A stretch of 64,000 bases of DNA from Candidatus Aminicenantota bacterium (GTDB taxonomy: Bacteria > Acidobacteriota > Aminicenantia > Aminicenantales > Aminicenantaceae), in the NCBI GenBank assembly GCA_011772495.1, contig WVZL01000007.1, positions 39,464 through 103,463 on the forward strand. Reading direction: 5' to 3'. The notes under the pieces are model-generated. The model ran no database searches and had not been told where the DNA came from. It worked only from the letters and a program-made list of their open reading frames with translations. The translations under genes were made by a program, and so were the position numbers. Below, piece by piece: positions 1-8,828 of the stretch. Numbering within the stretch: the stretch's first letter is position 1; every line of letters starts with the position of its first letter.

Positions 1-1560
1 GCTCTAGGCGTGGCTCCGACCGGCGCCACTCCTGAATTCTTCAAGGAAAAGGGGATGGAGTATCCACCCGACTACGGTCCACTCGCTGCCGTCACACCCG
101 GAACACCCGGAGGACTGATGGTCATGCTGGCTGAGTTCGGCACCATGAGCCTTAAGGAAGTCCTCCAGCCTAATATAGAAATGGCCAAGGGGTATCCCAT
201 CGAAAAACAACTTGCCGACAGCATTGAAAGGCGGAAAGACATGATCAAGGAATGGCCCTATTCCAAAAAGATTTTGCTTCCGCATCTGGGAGAGGAAAGA
301 GAAGCCCCTTATCCCGGAGAGGTCTTCCGCCAGCCTGACCTCTTGAACACCCTCGAGAAATTGGTTGAGGCTGAGCAAAGAGCCCTGGCCGAAGGGAAGA
401 GCCGACAAGAGGCCATCTATGCCGCTTACGACCGCTTCTATAAGGGAGATATTGCCAGAGAATTTGTTCGGGGGTGTAAGGAGCAAGGAGGCCTCATCAC
501 CATGGAAGACCTGGCCAACTGGAAGCTCCACATCGAAGAGCCAGTGATGACCACCTACAGGGGAATCGAAGTCTACAAACTCACTTGCTGGGTTCAAGGC
601 CCGGTCATGCTCCAGGCGCTGAACATGCTGGAAAATCTTGACTTGAAAGTCATAGGCTATAACAGCGCCCGATACATCCACACCCTCTACCAGGTGATGA
701 ACCTGGCGTATGCTGACCGCGATTTCTACTACGGCGATCCCTATTTTCCACCCGAGGAACCGATCAAGGGGCTTCTTTCCAAGGAATACGCCAAGGAGCG
801 GCTCAAGCTGATCAACTGGAAGAAGAATGACCCGAACACCAAGCCCGGCGACCCCTATCCCTTTGAAGGAAAAGAGAATCCTTACCTCCACCTCTTGGAG
901 AAGTGGTCTAATGTCGGCTCTGAGAATCCGGAAAGTATGAGCGCTCGAGGCTGGAGTGTTTTTGAGGAAAGCTTCATTGCCGGGACAACCTCCATCCAGG
1001 CTGCTGACGAGAAAGGATGGGTGGTTTCGGTCACGCCCAGCGGCGGTTGGATTCCGGCCTGCATCGCTGGAAAAACCGGGATCGGAATGAGCCAGCGAGC
1101 GCAGAGCTTTGTTCTTGATGAAGCCAAGAATCCCTTCAACGTGGTGGCTCCGGGGAAGAGGCCACGAGCGACATTGACACCGGGAATTGCTATAAAAGAT
1201 GGGAAGCCGTTCCTCTCCTTTGCTGTTCAGGGAGGAGACACTCAAGATCAGAACTTGTTGCAGCTTTTCCTCAATATGGTTGAGTTTGGGATGAATGTCC
1301 AGGAAGCTTGCGAGGCCCCGAACATCGTGAGCTACCAGATGCAGAGTTCCTTCGGGAAACATGTGGCCAGTCCGGGCCGGCTCCGGTTGAATGAAACAGT
1401 TCCTCCGTGGGTGAGGAAAAACCTCGAAGCCATGGGTTATGACTTAGATTACAGAAAATATACTTCTGGCCCCATCAATGCGATCTACTTTGACTGGGAG
1501 CATGGGACCTTTTGGGGGGGGTCCAGTAATTATGGTGAGGACTACGGAATTTCCTGGTAG
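1..1560 (+). CDS. ggt: Gamma-glutamyltransferase, 5'-truncated by window edge
   Basis: N-terminal-nucleophile hydrolase that cleaves gamma-glutamyl bonds such as those of glutathione, normally exported. The reading frame is open from base 1, so the true start lies outside the window. The self-processing nucleophile Thr is the first Thr of the AGTTS block, codon at 985. The usual TTH is TTS here, so the following His is replaced by Ser. Downstream are the family-typical PGKRPRATLTP stretch and a GGD motif (about codons 400-425). About 520 residues remain, close to a full enzyme lacking only the signal peptide and the first N-terminal segment. The stop at 1558 is followed after about 30 bp by a membrane-protein gene. 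The family call is firm; the substrate is not known. Confidence 0.92.
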   Translation, partial: ALGVAPTGATPEFFKEKGMEYPPDYGPLAAVTPGTPGGLMVMLAEFGTMSLKEVLQPNIEMAKGYPIEKQLADSIERRKDMIKEWPYSKKILLPHLGEEREAPYPGEVFRQPDLLNTLEKLVEAEQRALAEGKSRQEAIYAAYDRFYKGDIAREFVRGCKEQGGLITMEDLANWKLHIEEPVMTTYRGIEVYKLTCWVQGPVMLQALNMLENLDLKVIGYNSARYIHTLYQVMNLAYADRDFYYGDPYFPPEEPIKGLLSKEYAKERLKLINWKKNDPNTKPGDPYPFEGKENPYLHLLEKWSNVGSENPESMSARGWSVFEESFIAGTTSIQAADEKGWVVSVTPSGGWIPACIAGKTGIGMSQRAQSFVLDEAKNPFNVVAPGKRPRATLTPGIAIKDGKPFLSFAVQGGDTQDQNLLQLFLNMVEFGMNVQEACEAPNIVSYQMQSSFGKHVASPGRLRLNETVPPWVRKNLEAMGYDLDYRKYTSGPINAIYFDWEHGTFWGGSSNYGEDYGISW

Positions 1561-1589
1561 GGAGAATTAAGAAAAGCGAGGTGATGAGA

Positions 1590-2201
1590 ATGGCAGCAAC
1601 TATGGCTCGGGCCATCAAGTATTGGTTGAAAGCCATAATCAAGTCAAGAGAAGTTTTCGAGGAGTTCAAAGATGATCCTCATAAGGTGCTCATAAGCTTC
1701 TGGATAACTTTCTTGTTTGCTTTTCTTTATTCCCTGACGGCAATTCTTCTTTACGTTTTTCAGCAACCCGTCAAGTTTCCTCCCTGGGTGCCTGTGGCTC
1801 CTGAAAATTATTATCTTTATCAGACTTTCTGGACCATTCCCTGGGGGCTGGCGACCTGGATCATGATCTCAGGAATCTCGCATCTGCTGGCGATTGCTGG
1901 AAAAAAAGACTTTTATAATTATAAGTTTGAAAATGCTCTAGCAGTTTGTGCTATCGGATTTGTAGTTCCCTGGACGATCTTTACTTGGCTTCCGGAGACA
2001 TTCCTGGCTCCGTTTTTCGGCGTCTTCTGGCCTTTTTGGTTAGATATGTTGCGAGTGAGTGTTCTCCCGGTCATATGGCAGGTATTTTTGATCGCTCTCG
2101 GCCTGAGGAAAACGCATAACGTGTTCTGGTTTAAGGGAATAGCGATAGGGTTGCTAACTGTGGTGGTCTTTTTCTTCATGTTTTTGGCTTTTATGAGATA
2201 G
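1590..2201 (+). CDS. Yip1-like five-helix membrane protein
   Basis: Integral membrane protein of about 203 residues with no catalytic motif. After an amphipathic N-terminus there are five hydrophobic segments: near residues 40-60 (ending LLYVF), 82-104 (with WIMISGISHLLAI), 120-140, 150-172 and 178-200. The layout and the Trp/Pro-rich loops resemble the Yip1-domain family, which is an inference. GTG at 1581, ATG at 1584 and ATG at 1590 are all possible starts; I chose 1590 because the GCGAGGTG stretch at 1575-1582 then lies about 7 bp upstream. It follows ggt by 29 bp and may be co-transcribed with it. The function is unknown. Confidence 0.7.
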   Translation: MAATMARAIKYWLKAIIKSREVFEEFKDDPHKVLISFWITFLFAFLYSLTAILLYVFQQPVKFPPWVPVAPENYYLYQTFWTIPWGLATWIMISGISHLLAIAGKKDFYNYKFENALAVCAIGFVVPWTIFTWLPETFLAPFFGVFWPFWLDMLRVSVLPVIWQVFLIALGLRKTHNVFWFKGIAIGLLTVVVFFFMFLAFMR

Positions 2202-2314
2202 AACGGCTCAGGCAAGGGCGGGCCCTTAAGGGATACAGTTCTGGCAATCGAGCTGAATGCTTAGCGCTGGGAACATCATTAGATAATGAATGGGATCAAT
2301 TTCTTTCTATTGAT

Positions 2315-2830
2315 ATGATTCTTGAAGGAAAGACAGTCAGCTTGCGGCCGATGACGGTTGAGGAAATGCCCACCTTTTATAGATGGTCCACTCAGTCCGA
2401 GGCCACGCCTTTCTGGTACGGAGAGCTCCAGGGAGACAAGGTTCCGTCATACGAGGAGTTCTTAAGGGATTGGCAAAGATATTATTTCGACGGCAGCGAG
2501 CCAGAGAAAGGCAGGAGTTTTGTCATCCTGGTTGGCAATAGAACCATCGGTCAGATCAATTATAATGAGATCAACAGAGAGGACAATTCGGTCGAATTGG
2601 ACATTATCATTGCTGAGGATAGGGATAAGAACAAAGGATACGGCACCGATGCTCTTCTGACTCTCACCGGGTATTTGTTTAAAAGGATGAGCATTGAGAC
2701 GTGCTGGATTGAGGTGGTCACTAAAAATCCGAGAGCCATCCGGGCCTACGAAAAAGCAGGATTTCGAAGGATAAAAACATTTATGGATGGTGAGATCGGA
2801 TGTATCCGGATGGAACTCAAGAAGCAGTGA
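2315..2830 (+). CDS. GNAT-family N-acetyltransferase
   Basis: Acetyl-CoA-dependent acetyltransferase of 171 residues. The N-terminal strand pattern (VSLRPMTVEEM) and the pyrophosphate-binding motif A (DRDKNKGYGTDAL, about residues 107-119) are followed by a motif-B segment NPRAIRAYEKAGFRR (about 139-153). This order and spacing match RimJ/RimL and the AAC(6') aminoglycoside acetyltransferase branch. The acceptor cannot be told from sequence, so antibiotic resistance should not be assumed. The start ATG has no strong Shine-Dalgarno. It converges with the S46 peptidase gene, leaving 78 bp between the stops with no obvious terminator hairpin. Confidence 0.85.
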   Translation: MILEGKTVSLRPMTVEEMPTFYRWSTQSEATPFWYGELQGDKVPSYEEFLRDWQRYYFDGSEPEKGRSFVILVGNRTIGQINYNEINREDNSVELDIIIAEDRDKNKGYGTDALLTLTGYLFKRMSIETCWIEVVTKNPRAIRAYEKAGFRRIKTFMDGEIGCIRMELKKQ

Positions 2831-2908
2831 TGAGAGATTCCGGACTCAAGATGATGCCGCCTTGAGAAAGCCCTGAAGGATCGAGTGCTTGTGACCCGAA
2901 TCGAAAAA

Positions 2909-5083
2909 TTACCTGACAATGGTCAGTTCTTCTAAAACATTCAAAGCTTTATCCACTTTTTCCGCTATGAAAAGGACATAGCGGATATCCACATTTATGC
3001 TTCGGGTCAATTGGGTATTAAAGTAATAGTCACTGTACATGGCTTCATAGGTGCCGTCAAAAAGGAGCCCGATCAATTCTCCTTTGGCGTTGAGAACCGG
3101 ACTCCCGGAGTTGCCTCCTGTGCTGTCATTGGTAGTTAGGAAATTAACCGGGACGTCATGGATATTCCTGTCAACATAGGACCCAAAATCTTTGGCTTCA
3201 TGGACTTTTAGCAGTTTTCCAGGATTGTCAAACGGTTCTGCGCCGGTGTGCTTTTCTATCACTCCTGTAAGCGAAGTCAGATAATGATAGGTTAAAGCAT
3301 CTTGGGGAGAGTAGCCTTTCACCCGTCCGAAATTCAGGCGCAGGGTGCGGTTGGCATCAGGGTAGAGAATGCTCTTTTTCCACCACTCTATTCCTTCCAG
3401 ATAGAGAGGCATCAACCTGGAAAAGGCACCGGAAAATTCTTTTTCCTTGGTATTTAAAAACTCTCTTTCTTCTTCAAGCTCTGCGGCAAATTTAATAAAG
3501 GGATCGATCAGCATGGAAAAGTCCTTTCGGTTGAGGTGAAGCATATTTACTCTTTCCTCGGCTGAGAAAAGTGCTGTTTCTCCGTAGAGTATTCCCAAGA
3601 ATTCGCTGATGGCTTGGTCTGGATGTTTCGGATTATAACTTAAGATCTTCTCCATGGCTTTGATTTTCTGTCCTGCGGGAAGAGCCAGGGCTCGCTTTAT
3701 AAAATATTCCAGAGCCTGTTTGTCTGCCTCAGGAACAAGACTTCGCTGGGCCACCTTTAACCTTGACTCAATATTGGGTAGATCTTTGGCCTGGTAGCCG
3801 AGTTCTCTTTCCATATCCTGCTTTTCTTTCTCGATGGACCATTTGTTGATGATCAAGGCACAGTTCATCATCGCGCTTCCACGAGTTATCCATCTCAGAA
3901 GAGCCCTTTTTTCCCTGAATTTCTTCTGTTCTTGGTAGAGAACCTCTATTTTGGAGAGAAGAGCTCCGTATTTTCTATCCAATTCAGGATTTTTATTCAG
4001 AAATTCGAGGAACGCCATCTCCTCGGCCCTTTTCTTCTGAAAGATCTTTGTTCTCTTCAATCCTTCGAGCATCCCTTGATTATTCTTAAGAGTGTTATTC
4101 AGGCTCTTGATGGAAGAAGAGAGTTTTACAGCCGCCTCTTTATCTTTCCATGAAAACTCTTCAAAGATACGAATCAAGTCGTTGGCAGTGTTGATTTGGA
4201 AAGGATAGCGAAATTCCTGGTCCTCCTCGATGGCAAAAGAAGGCAGATGCCTGTAGGTCCGCCCTGGATACCCCATGACCATGGCGAAATCATTCTCATT
4301 AATCCCTCTAGCTGAAATTTTCAGGTAGGATTTTGGCTCATAGGGCAGATTGTCCTTGGAGTATTTGGCAGGCTTTCCATCTGGCCCGATATAAGCTCTT
4401 AGAAAGGCGAAGTCTCCGCAGTGCCGAGGCCACATCCAGTTATCGATATCTCCACCGTATTCCCCGATAGAACGGGGGGGAACATAGACGAGCCGAATAT
4501 CCTTGAGGATAAAATATGCGAAGAGATAATAATCCATTCCATAATTCATGGCCTCTATTCTGCATTCCACATCCCTTTCGGCTTCTGCCTCAGCAACGAT
4601 TTCCTTTTTTTTCTTATCGATAGCCATAAACCTCTCAAGATCACTCATGTTTTCATTGACTGCCGAGAGAACCCGGTCGGTCACTTTTTGCATAGAGAGA
4701 AGAATTGAGGCCTGATAGCCAGGAGCAGGAAGCTCCTTTTCCCGACTTCGAGCTAAAAAGCCATGCTCGATGAAGTTTTCTTCTGGAGTGCTGATCCTCT
4801 GGACAGCCCTATAGGCAACATGGTGATTGGTAACGATGAGTCCCTTTGGCGAAACAAAGGAGGCTGTAGCTCCCAGACGTACCACGGCGCTGGCTAAACC
4901 TGTTCCCTGAGGATTATAAATTTCTTCCAGAGATAGCTCCAGTCCCATTTTTTGCATTTTTTGCACCAGGTTCTGATCCAGCTGATTTAAAGGATACATT
5001 CCCTCCTCAGCCGCACCGGAGAAGGAAAGAAAAAACAGCAGGATTATACAAATTGGGATATATGTTGGGTTTTTAGGGAGCAT
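2909..5083 (-). CDS. S46-family dipeptidyl-peptidase (DPP7-like)
   Basis: Secreted or periplasmic serine exopeptidase of 724 residues that removes dipeptides from peptide N-termini. A signal peptide covers about residues 1-25. The chymotrypsin-like triad is visible: His in TNHHVAY (H88), Asp in the DNWMWPRHCGDF block (about 215-226), and Ser in GGNSGSP (S659). In this family the residue 18 positions after the Ser sets P1 preference: Gly in DPP7 (bulky or hydrophobic) and Arg in DPP11 (Asp/Glu). Here it is Gly within FDGTYEAM, so a DPP7-type specificity is inferred. A GGAGGG Shine-Dalgarno lies about 7 bp before the ATG. It stands alone on the minus strand, divergent from the tricorn gene. Confidence 0.93.
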   Translation of the reverse strand: MLPKNPTYIPICIILLFFLSFSGAAEEGMYPLNQLDQNLVQKMQKMGLELSLEEIYNPQGTGLASAVVRLGATASFVSPKGLIVTNHHVAYRAVQRISTPEENFIEHGFLARSREKELPAPGYQASILLSMQKVTDRVLSAVNENMSDLERFMAIDKKKKEIVAEAEAERDVECRIEAMNYGMDYYLFAYFILKDIRLVYVPPRSIGEYGGDIDNWMWPRHCGDFAFLRAYIGPDGKPAKYSKDNLPYEPKSYLKISARGINENDFAMVMGYPGRTYRHLPSFAIEEDQEFRYPFQINTANDLIRIFEEFSWKDKEAAVKLSSSIKSLNNTLKNNQGMLEGLKRTKIFQKKRAEEMAFLEFLNKNPELDRKYGALLSKIEVLYQEQKKFREKRALLRWITRGSAMMNCALIINKWSIEKEKQDMERELGYQAKDLPNIESRLKVAQRSLVPEADKQALEYFIKRALALPAGQKIKAMEKILSYNPKHPDQAISEFLGILYGETALFSAEERVNMLHLNRKDFSMLIDPFIKFAAELEEEREFLNTKEKEFSGAFSRLMPLYLEGIEWWKKSILYPDANRTLRLNFGRVKGYSPQDALTYHYLTSLTGVIEKHTGAEPFDNPGKLLKVHEAKDFGSYVDRNIHDVPVNFLTTNDSTGGNSGSPVLNAKGELIGLLFDGTYEAMYSDYYFNTQLTRSINVDIRYVLFIAEKVDKALNVLEELTIVR

Positions 5084-5150
5084 CGCTCATCCCTCCTTCA
5101 GTCTGCCTTTAGTTTAAGTAACATATAACAAAAAAAATTAAAAAAAAAAA

Positions 5151-5172
5151 GAGGTCAGGTCTTAGCTTTCAA
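5151..5172 (+). repeat. Family-3 intergenic repeat fragment
   Basis: A GAGGTCAGGTCTTAGCTTTC stretch is close to copies at 12853, 15876 and 16023. It sits 12 bp upstream of the tricorn promoter. Confidence 0.45.
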
Positions 5173-5184
5173 AAAAAGTCATTT

Positions 5185-5213
5185 TTGACATCGCACACGT
5201 GCTGTGCTATAAA
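5185..5213 (+). promoter_or_regulatory. Vegetative promoter of the tricorn gene
   Basis: A -35 TTGACA (5185-5190), a 17-bp spacer and a -10 TATAAA (5208-5213) preceded by TGC, which makes an extended -10. The predicted start is near 5220, leaving a leader of about 120 nt. The TTTTGACATC context recurs at several other promoters in the window. Confidence 0.82.
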
Positions 5214-5338
5214 ATTTTATTTCAGAAAATTGGATGGCAGAAGCAACAGAGTTAAAGAAAATCTAAACAGGATGGATTTTTCTGCTTATTTCTCTGTTTC
5301 AAATGCCTGTCCTCATTCTCTAAATTAGGAGGCTAAGA

Positions 5339-8300
5339 ATGAAAAAATTGAGCCGCGTCTTACCCCCTTCACTCCGGATCGTCTTAGGCCTAACAATTGT
5401 CTTTCTTACTATCCTTATTATCATGCCCAAAATCGAAGCTGGGATCCCTGCAGAGAAAAGGCCCTTGATGAGATTCCCTGATGTTCACCAGAATACTGTG
5501 GTTTTTGTCTACGGAGAGGACATCTGGTCTGCTCCTGCAGATGGGGGAGTTGCTGTGCGCCTTACAGTCCATGACGGCATGGAGCGGTTCCCGAAGTTTT
5601 CTCCTGATGGGACAATGATCGCTTTCACTGGACAGTATGACGGCAATACGGATGTCTACGTCATGAATTCTCAAGGTGGAGAGATAAGCCGTGTTACCTA
5701 CCACCCGGGCAATGATGAGGTGGTGGGCTGGCATCCCCTTAAGAACAAGATCCTTTTTCGGTCCACCCGGCACAGCTTCAACCGCTTTGCTCGGCTGTTT
5801 CTTATTTCGCCGGATGGGACCGACCTCGAGGAATTGATCCTCCACGAAGCCACCCAGGGGAGTTTTTCTCCTGATGGGACCAAGATGGTATTCAACAAAC
5901 TTGCCCGAGAGCAACGCACCTGGAAACGTTACAGGGGAGGAATGGCGCAAGAGATTTACCTTTATGATTTCAAGACGAACGAAGAGTTTAACCTAACGCA
6001 GTTTGAAGGAACCGACCGGGTTCCGATGTGGATCGGGGACAAGATTTACTTTAGTTCAGATCGCAATCGAGCGTTAAACATCTATGCCTACAATATCCGC
6101 ACCGGAAAAACCGAGCAGCTCACCGACCATTCAGAATATGATGTCCGTCGTCCCAGCATGGGCGGAAACAAGATTGTCTATGAATTGGGAGGAACACTCT
6201 GGCTGCTGGATGTGGATACCAAAGAAAGCAAGCAAATCCCGGTGGAAATTCGTTCCGATGCTCCTGAGGTTCGTCCATACCTCAAGAAAGTTGACAGGTT
6301 CATTCAAGGATACGATTGTTCCCCATCTGGAAAGCGGGCGCTCATCGTGGCCCGAGGGGAAGTTTTTACAGTTCCCAGGGAGGAAGGGCAAACGCGGAAC
6401 CTGACCAAGGATTCAGGCGCCCGAGACAAAGATGCTGTCTGGTCGCCTGATGGGAAAAAGATCGCTTATCTTTCTGATAAGGATGGCGAGTATGAAATCT
6501 ATGTGGTCGATCCCCAAGGAAAGAAGAAAGCTGTTCGGCTCACCAAGCACGATAGCGGATACCGCCACACCTTACGCTGGTCACCAGACAGCAAGAAGAT
6601 CGCCTTCGCGGATCAAACACTCCGAGGCTATTACCTTGATGTCGACACCAAAAAAATCACCGAAGTCGATAAAGCCGACTACGAGAATGTGGATGTTTCG
6701 ATGGATGTAAAACCGATCTATGATTTTGCCTGGTCGCCTGACAGCCGCTTTCTTGCGTATTCCAAGATGGATGAAGACCTGGTGAATAAAATCTATATTT
6801 ATTCCTTGGAAGCCGGGGAGACTCACTGCGTGAGTAGCGGTCTTTTCAACGACTTCCAGCCTGTCTTTTCCAAGGACGGAGAGCATCTCTTCTTCATCTC
6901 TAACCGCCGCTTCAACCCGACTCTCTGTGATTTCGAATGGGAGATGGTCTACAAGAAAGTCGCTGGCATTTACTGTCTGACTCTCAGGAAGAACGGGAAG
7001 CCCCTTCTACCCTTCAAGAGCGATGAGGAAGAAGTCGTAACAGAAAAGATGGATCAGAAAAAAGGTGAGGGTGAAAACGAAGAAGAAAAAACAAAACCAG
7101 TCATCATTGATTTTGAAGGCCTCACCGAGAGGATTGAAGCGCTTCCTCTTACCCGAGGCAATTACCGCAACCCGATGGTCAATGAATCTTCGGTGTTCTA
7201 TATGAATGCCGATGAGGGCGATTTCAACCGTTTTGAGTTTCGCTCCATCGGACCCCAGACTCTTTATGCCTTTTCCTTTAAAGACAGGAAGGAACGCACT
7301 GTGATCGAAGATATTGACGGCTATAAGCTGTCTGGGGATGGCTCTTATATCATCTATAAAAAAGGCGCTACCTTGGGCCTCATCGAGTCGAGCGCCAAAG
7401 ATTCCAAGGGAAAGCCGATCAAACTCACAGGCCTGAAAATGTGGCTCGATCCCTTGGCGGAGTGGAAGCAGATTTTCAACGAAGCCTGGCGTTTGGAACG
7501 AGACTACTACTATGAACCTAACATGCACGGGCTTGACTGGGAAGCTATGAAAGAGAAATACGGGCGGTTGCTTCCCTTTGCCTCCTGCCGGCAGGATATC
7601 CGCTACATCGTGGGAGAGCTTATCGGAGAACTCAACACTTCGCATACGTATGTCTATGGTGGAGACCGGCAGAGACAGGCCGAACAGGTGAACGTAGGCA
7701 TGCTAGGAGCTGACTGGGAGATCGACAAAGCCAACAACCGCTACCGCTTCAAGAAGATATACCGTGTTCCCGAATGGTCGCGCGAAATCTTTCCTCCTCT
7801 CATGAAACCCGGAATCGATGTTCAAGAAGGCGATTACCTATTGCAGGTGAATGGAGAAGACGTCGCTGCAGATAGAAACATCTACAGCTACTTCCTCGAT
7901 CTGGCAGGAAAGCAGGTCTCGCTCTTGATCAACAACAAGCCGGCTCAGGCTGGAGCCAAGGAGGTGGTCGTCAAACCGCTGCGCAGCGAATTCTATCTTC
8001 GGTACCTGGATTGGGTAGAGCATAACCGCTTGCTGGTCGCGAAAGAATCCAACGGCCAGATTGGTTACCTCCATCTTCCGGATACTTACCTGAGTTCAGC
8101 CACTATATTCCCGAAGTACTATTATTCTCAGACGCGAAAGAAAGGACTCATCATCGATGGGCGCTTCAACGGAGGAGGACTGGATCCAGATATTTTCCTG
8201 AGGCGCCTGGACAAGGAGCCCATGGCCTACTGGACCCGCCGATATTCCCATGACCAGACAATTCCAGAAATCACCACTCGAGCCCATATGGTTTGTTTGA

Positions 8301-8656
8301 CCAATCGTCAAGCAGGCTCAGGGGGAGATATGCTGCCCATGGAGTTCAAGATGAAAGGCTTGGGACCTGTTATCGGTACCCGGACTTGGGGCGGCCTGGT
8401 CGGTGTTTCCATGTTTATCCGGCTCATCGATGGCGGTGGTCTCACGGCGCCAGACTATCGGATCTATGGACCAGATGGGGAGTGGATTGTCGAGAACTTT
8501 GGAGTCGAGCCCGATATCGTCGTAGATCTCCAATCAACAGAAGTTGCGCGAGGGTACGATGCCCAGCTGATGAAGGGAATTGAAGTCTTGCTGAAGAAGA
8601 TCAAAGAAGATCCCAGGCCCTGGCCTCAGCGCGGGCCTACCCCTGTGGATAAGTGA
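5339..8656 (+). CDS. tri: Tricorn protease homologue (S41)
   Basis: Large oligopeptide-processing serine protease of 1105 residues, comparable to archaeal tricorn. A hydrophobic signal segment (about 15-34) suggests export, unlike the cytosolic archaeal enzyme. Two beta-propeller regions follow, with repeated SPDG/SPDSK and TolB-like strands over about 40-330 and 340-580. A PDZ-type segment (GDYLLQVNGEDV, near 831) precedes the C-terminal S41 core. Catalytic candidates are S768-H769 in NTSHTYV and the nucleophile S994 in GSGGDMLP. An acidic KKGEGENEEEK loop lies near residue 570. The start is fixed by an AGGAGG 6 bp upstream. It probably completes peptide breakdown together with the nearby S46 and S9 enzymes. 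Confidence 0.93.
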   Translation: MKKLSRVLPPSLRIVLGLTIVFLTILIIMPKIEAGIPAEKRPLMRFPDVHQNTVVFVYGEDIWSAPADGGVAVRLTVHDGMERFPKFSPDGTMIAFTGQYDGNTDVYVMNSQGGEISRVTYHPGNDEVVGWHPLKNKILFRSTRHSFNRFARLFLISPDGTDLEELILHEATQGSFSPDGTKMVFNKLAREQRTWKRYRGGMAQEIYLYDFKTNEEFNLTQFEGTDRVPMWIGDKIYFSSDRNRALNIYAYNIRTGKTEQLTDHSEYDVRRPSMGGNKIVYELGGTLWLLDVDTKESKQIPVEIRSDAPEVRPYLKKVDRFIQGYDCSPSGKRALIVARGEVFTVPREEGQTRNLTKDSGARDKDAVWSPDGKKIAYLSDKDGEYEIYVVDPQGKKKAVRLTKHDSGYRHTLRWSPDSKKIAFADQTLRGYYLDVDTKKITEVDKADYENVDVSMDVKPIYDFAWSPDSRFLAYSKMDEDLVNKIYIYSLEAGETHCVSSGLFNDFQPVFSKDGEHLFFISNRRFNPTLCDFEWEMVYKKVAGIYCLTLRKNGKPLLPFKSDEEEVVTEKMDQKKGEGENEEEKTKPVIIDFEGLTERIEALPLTRGNYRNPMVNESSVFYMNADEGDFNRFEFRSIGPQTLYAFSFKDRKERTVIEDIDGYKLSGDGSYIIYKKGATLGLIESSAKDSKGKPIKLTGLKMWLDPLAEWKQIFNEAWRLERDYYYEPNMHGLDWEAMKEKYGRLLPFASCRQDIRYIVGELIGELNTSHTYVYGGDRQRQAEQVNVGMLGADWEIDKANNRYRFKKIYRVPEWSREIFPPLMKPGIDVQEGDYLLQVNGEDVAADRNIYSYFLDLAGKQVSLLINNKPAQAGAKEVVVKPLRSEFYLRYLDWVEHNRLLVAKESNGQIGYLHLPDTYLSSATIFPKYYYSQTRKKGLIIDGRFNGGGLDPDIFLRRLDKEPMAYWTRRYSHDQTIPEITTRAHMVCLTNRQAGSGGDMLPMEFKMKGLGPVIGTRTWGGLVGVSMFIRLIDGGGLTAPDYRIYGPDGEWIVENFGVEPDIVVDLQSTEVARGYDAQLMKGIEVLLKKIKEDPRPWPQRGPTPVDK

Positions 8657-8664
8657 ACCTTTAC

Positions 8665-8697
8665 TGAAATGGGGATGAAATGGGGATGAAATGGGGA
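8665..8697 (+). repeat. Three perfect 11-bp tandem units
   Basis: TGAAATGGGGA is repeated three times without a mismatch. The last unit runs into the left end (GGGGA) of the inverted repeat at 8693, as if the element edge had been duplicated by slippage. Confidence 0.9.
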
Positions 8698-8768
8698 CGG
8701 TTCTATTTTTTGGAATAGAAAGCCTAGCTGCAGGAAACTATACATGAGAAAAAAATAGAACCGTCCCC
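8693..8768. repeat. Family-2 inverted-repeat element, copy 1
   Basis: The left arm GGGGACGGTTCTATTTTTT (8693-8711) and right arm (8750-8768) are exact reverse complements around a loop of about 38 bp. A second, slightly decayed copy is at 43056-43133. No ORF is inside. It ends 7 bp before the -35 box of the kinase gene. Confidence 0.9.
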
Positions 8769-8775
8769 AATCTGT

Positions 8776-8804
8776 TTGACTCTTTTTTCAAGAACTGCTA
8801 TTTT
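8776..8804 (+). promoter_or_regulatory. Promoter of the kinase-AAA-TPR gene
   Basis: TTGACT (8776-8781), a 17-bp spacer ending TGC, then TATTTT (8799-8804). The same -35, spacing, TGC and TATTTT occur before the second kinase gene at 62413. Confidence 0.65.
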
Positions 8805-8828
8805 ATAAATCCATAGGCAGAAGGAATA

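Noticed and set aside
4-1362. A 452-codon open frame antisense to ggt
   Set aside because: It lies fully opposite a clear enzyme, has no ribosome site and no recognisable domain.
2315-2830. Aminoglycoside resistance gene
   Set aside because: It resembles AAC(6') relatives only at fold and motif level; the chromosomal context gives no support.
7007-7645. A 212-codon open frame antisense to the tricorn gene
   Set aside because: It is a shadow of the coding strand with composition that follows tricorn codons.
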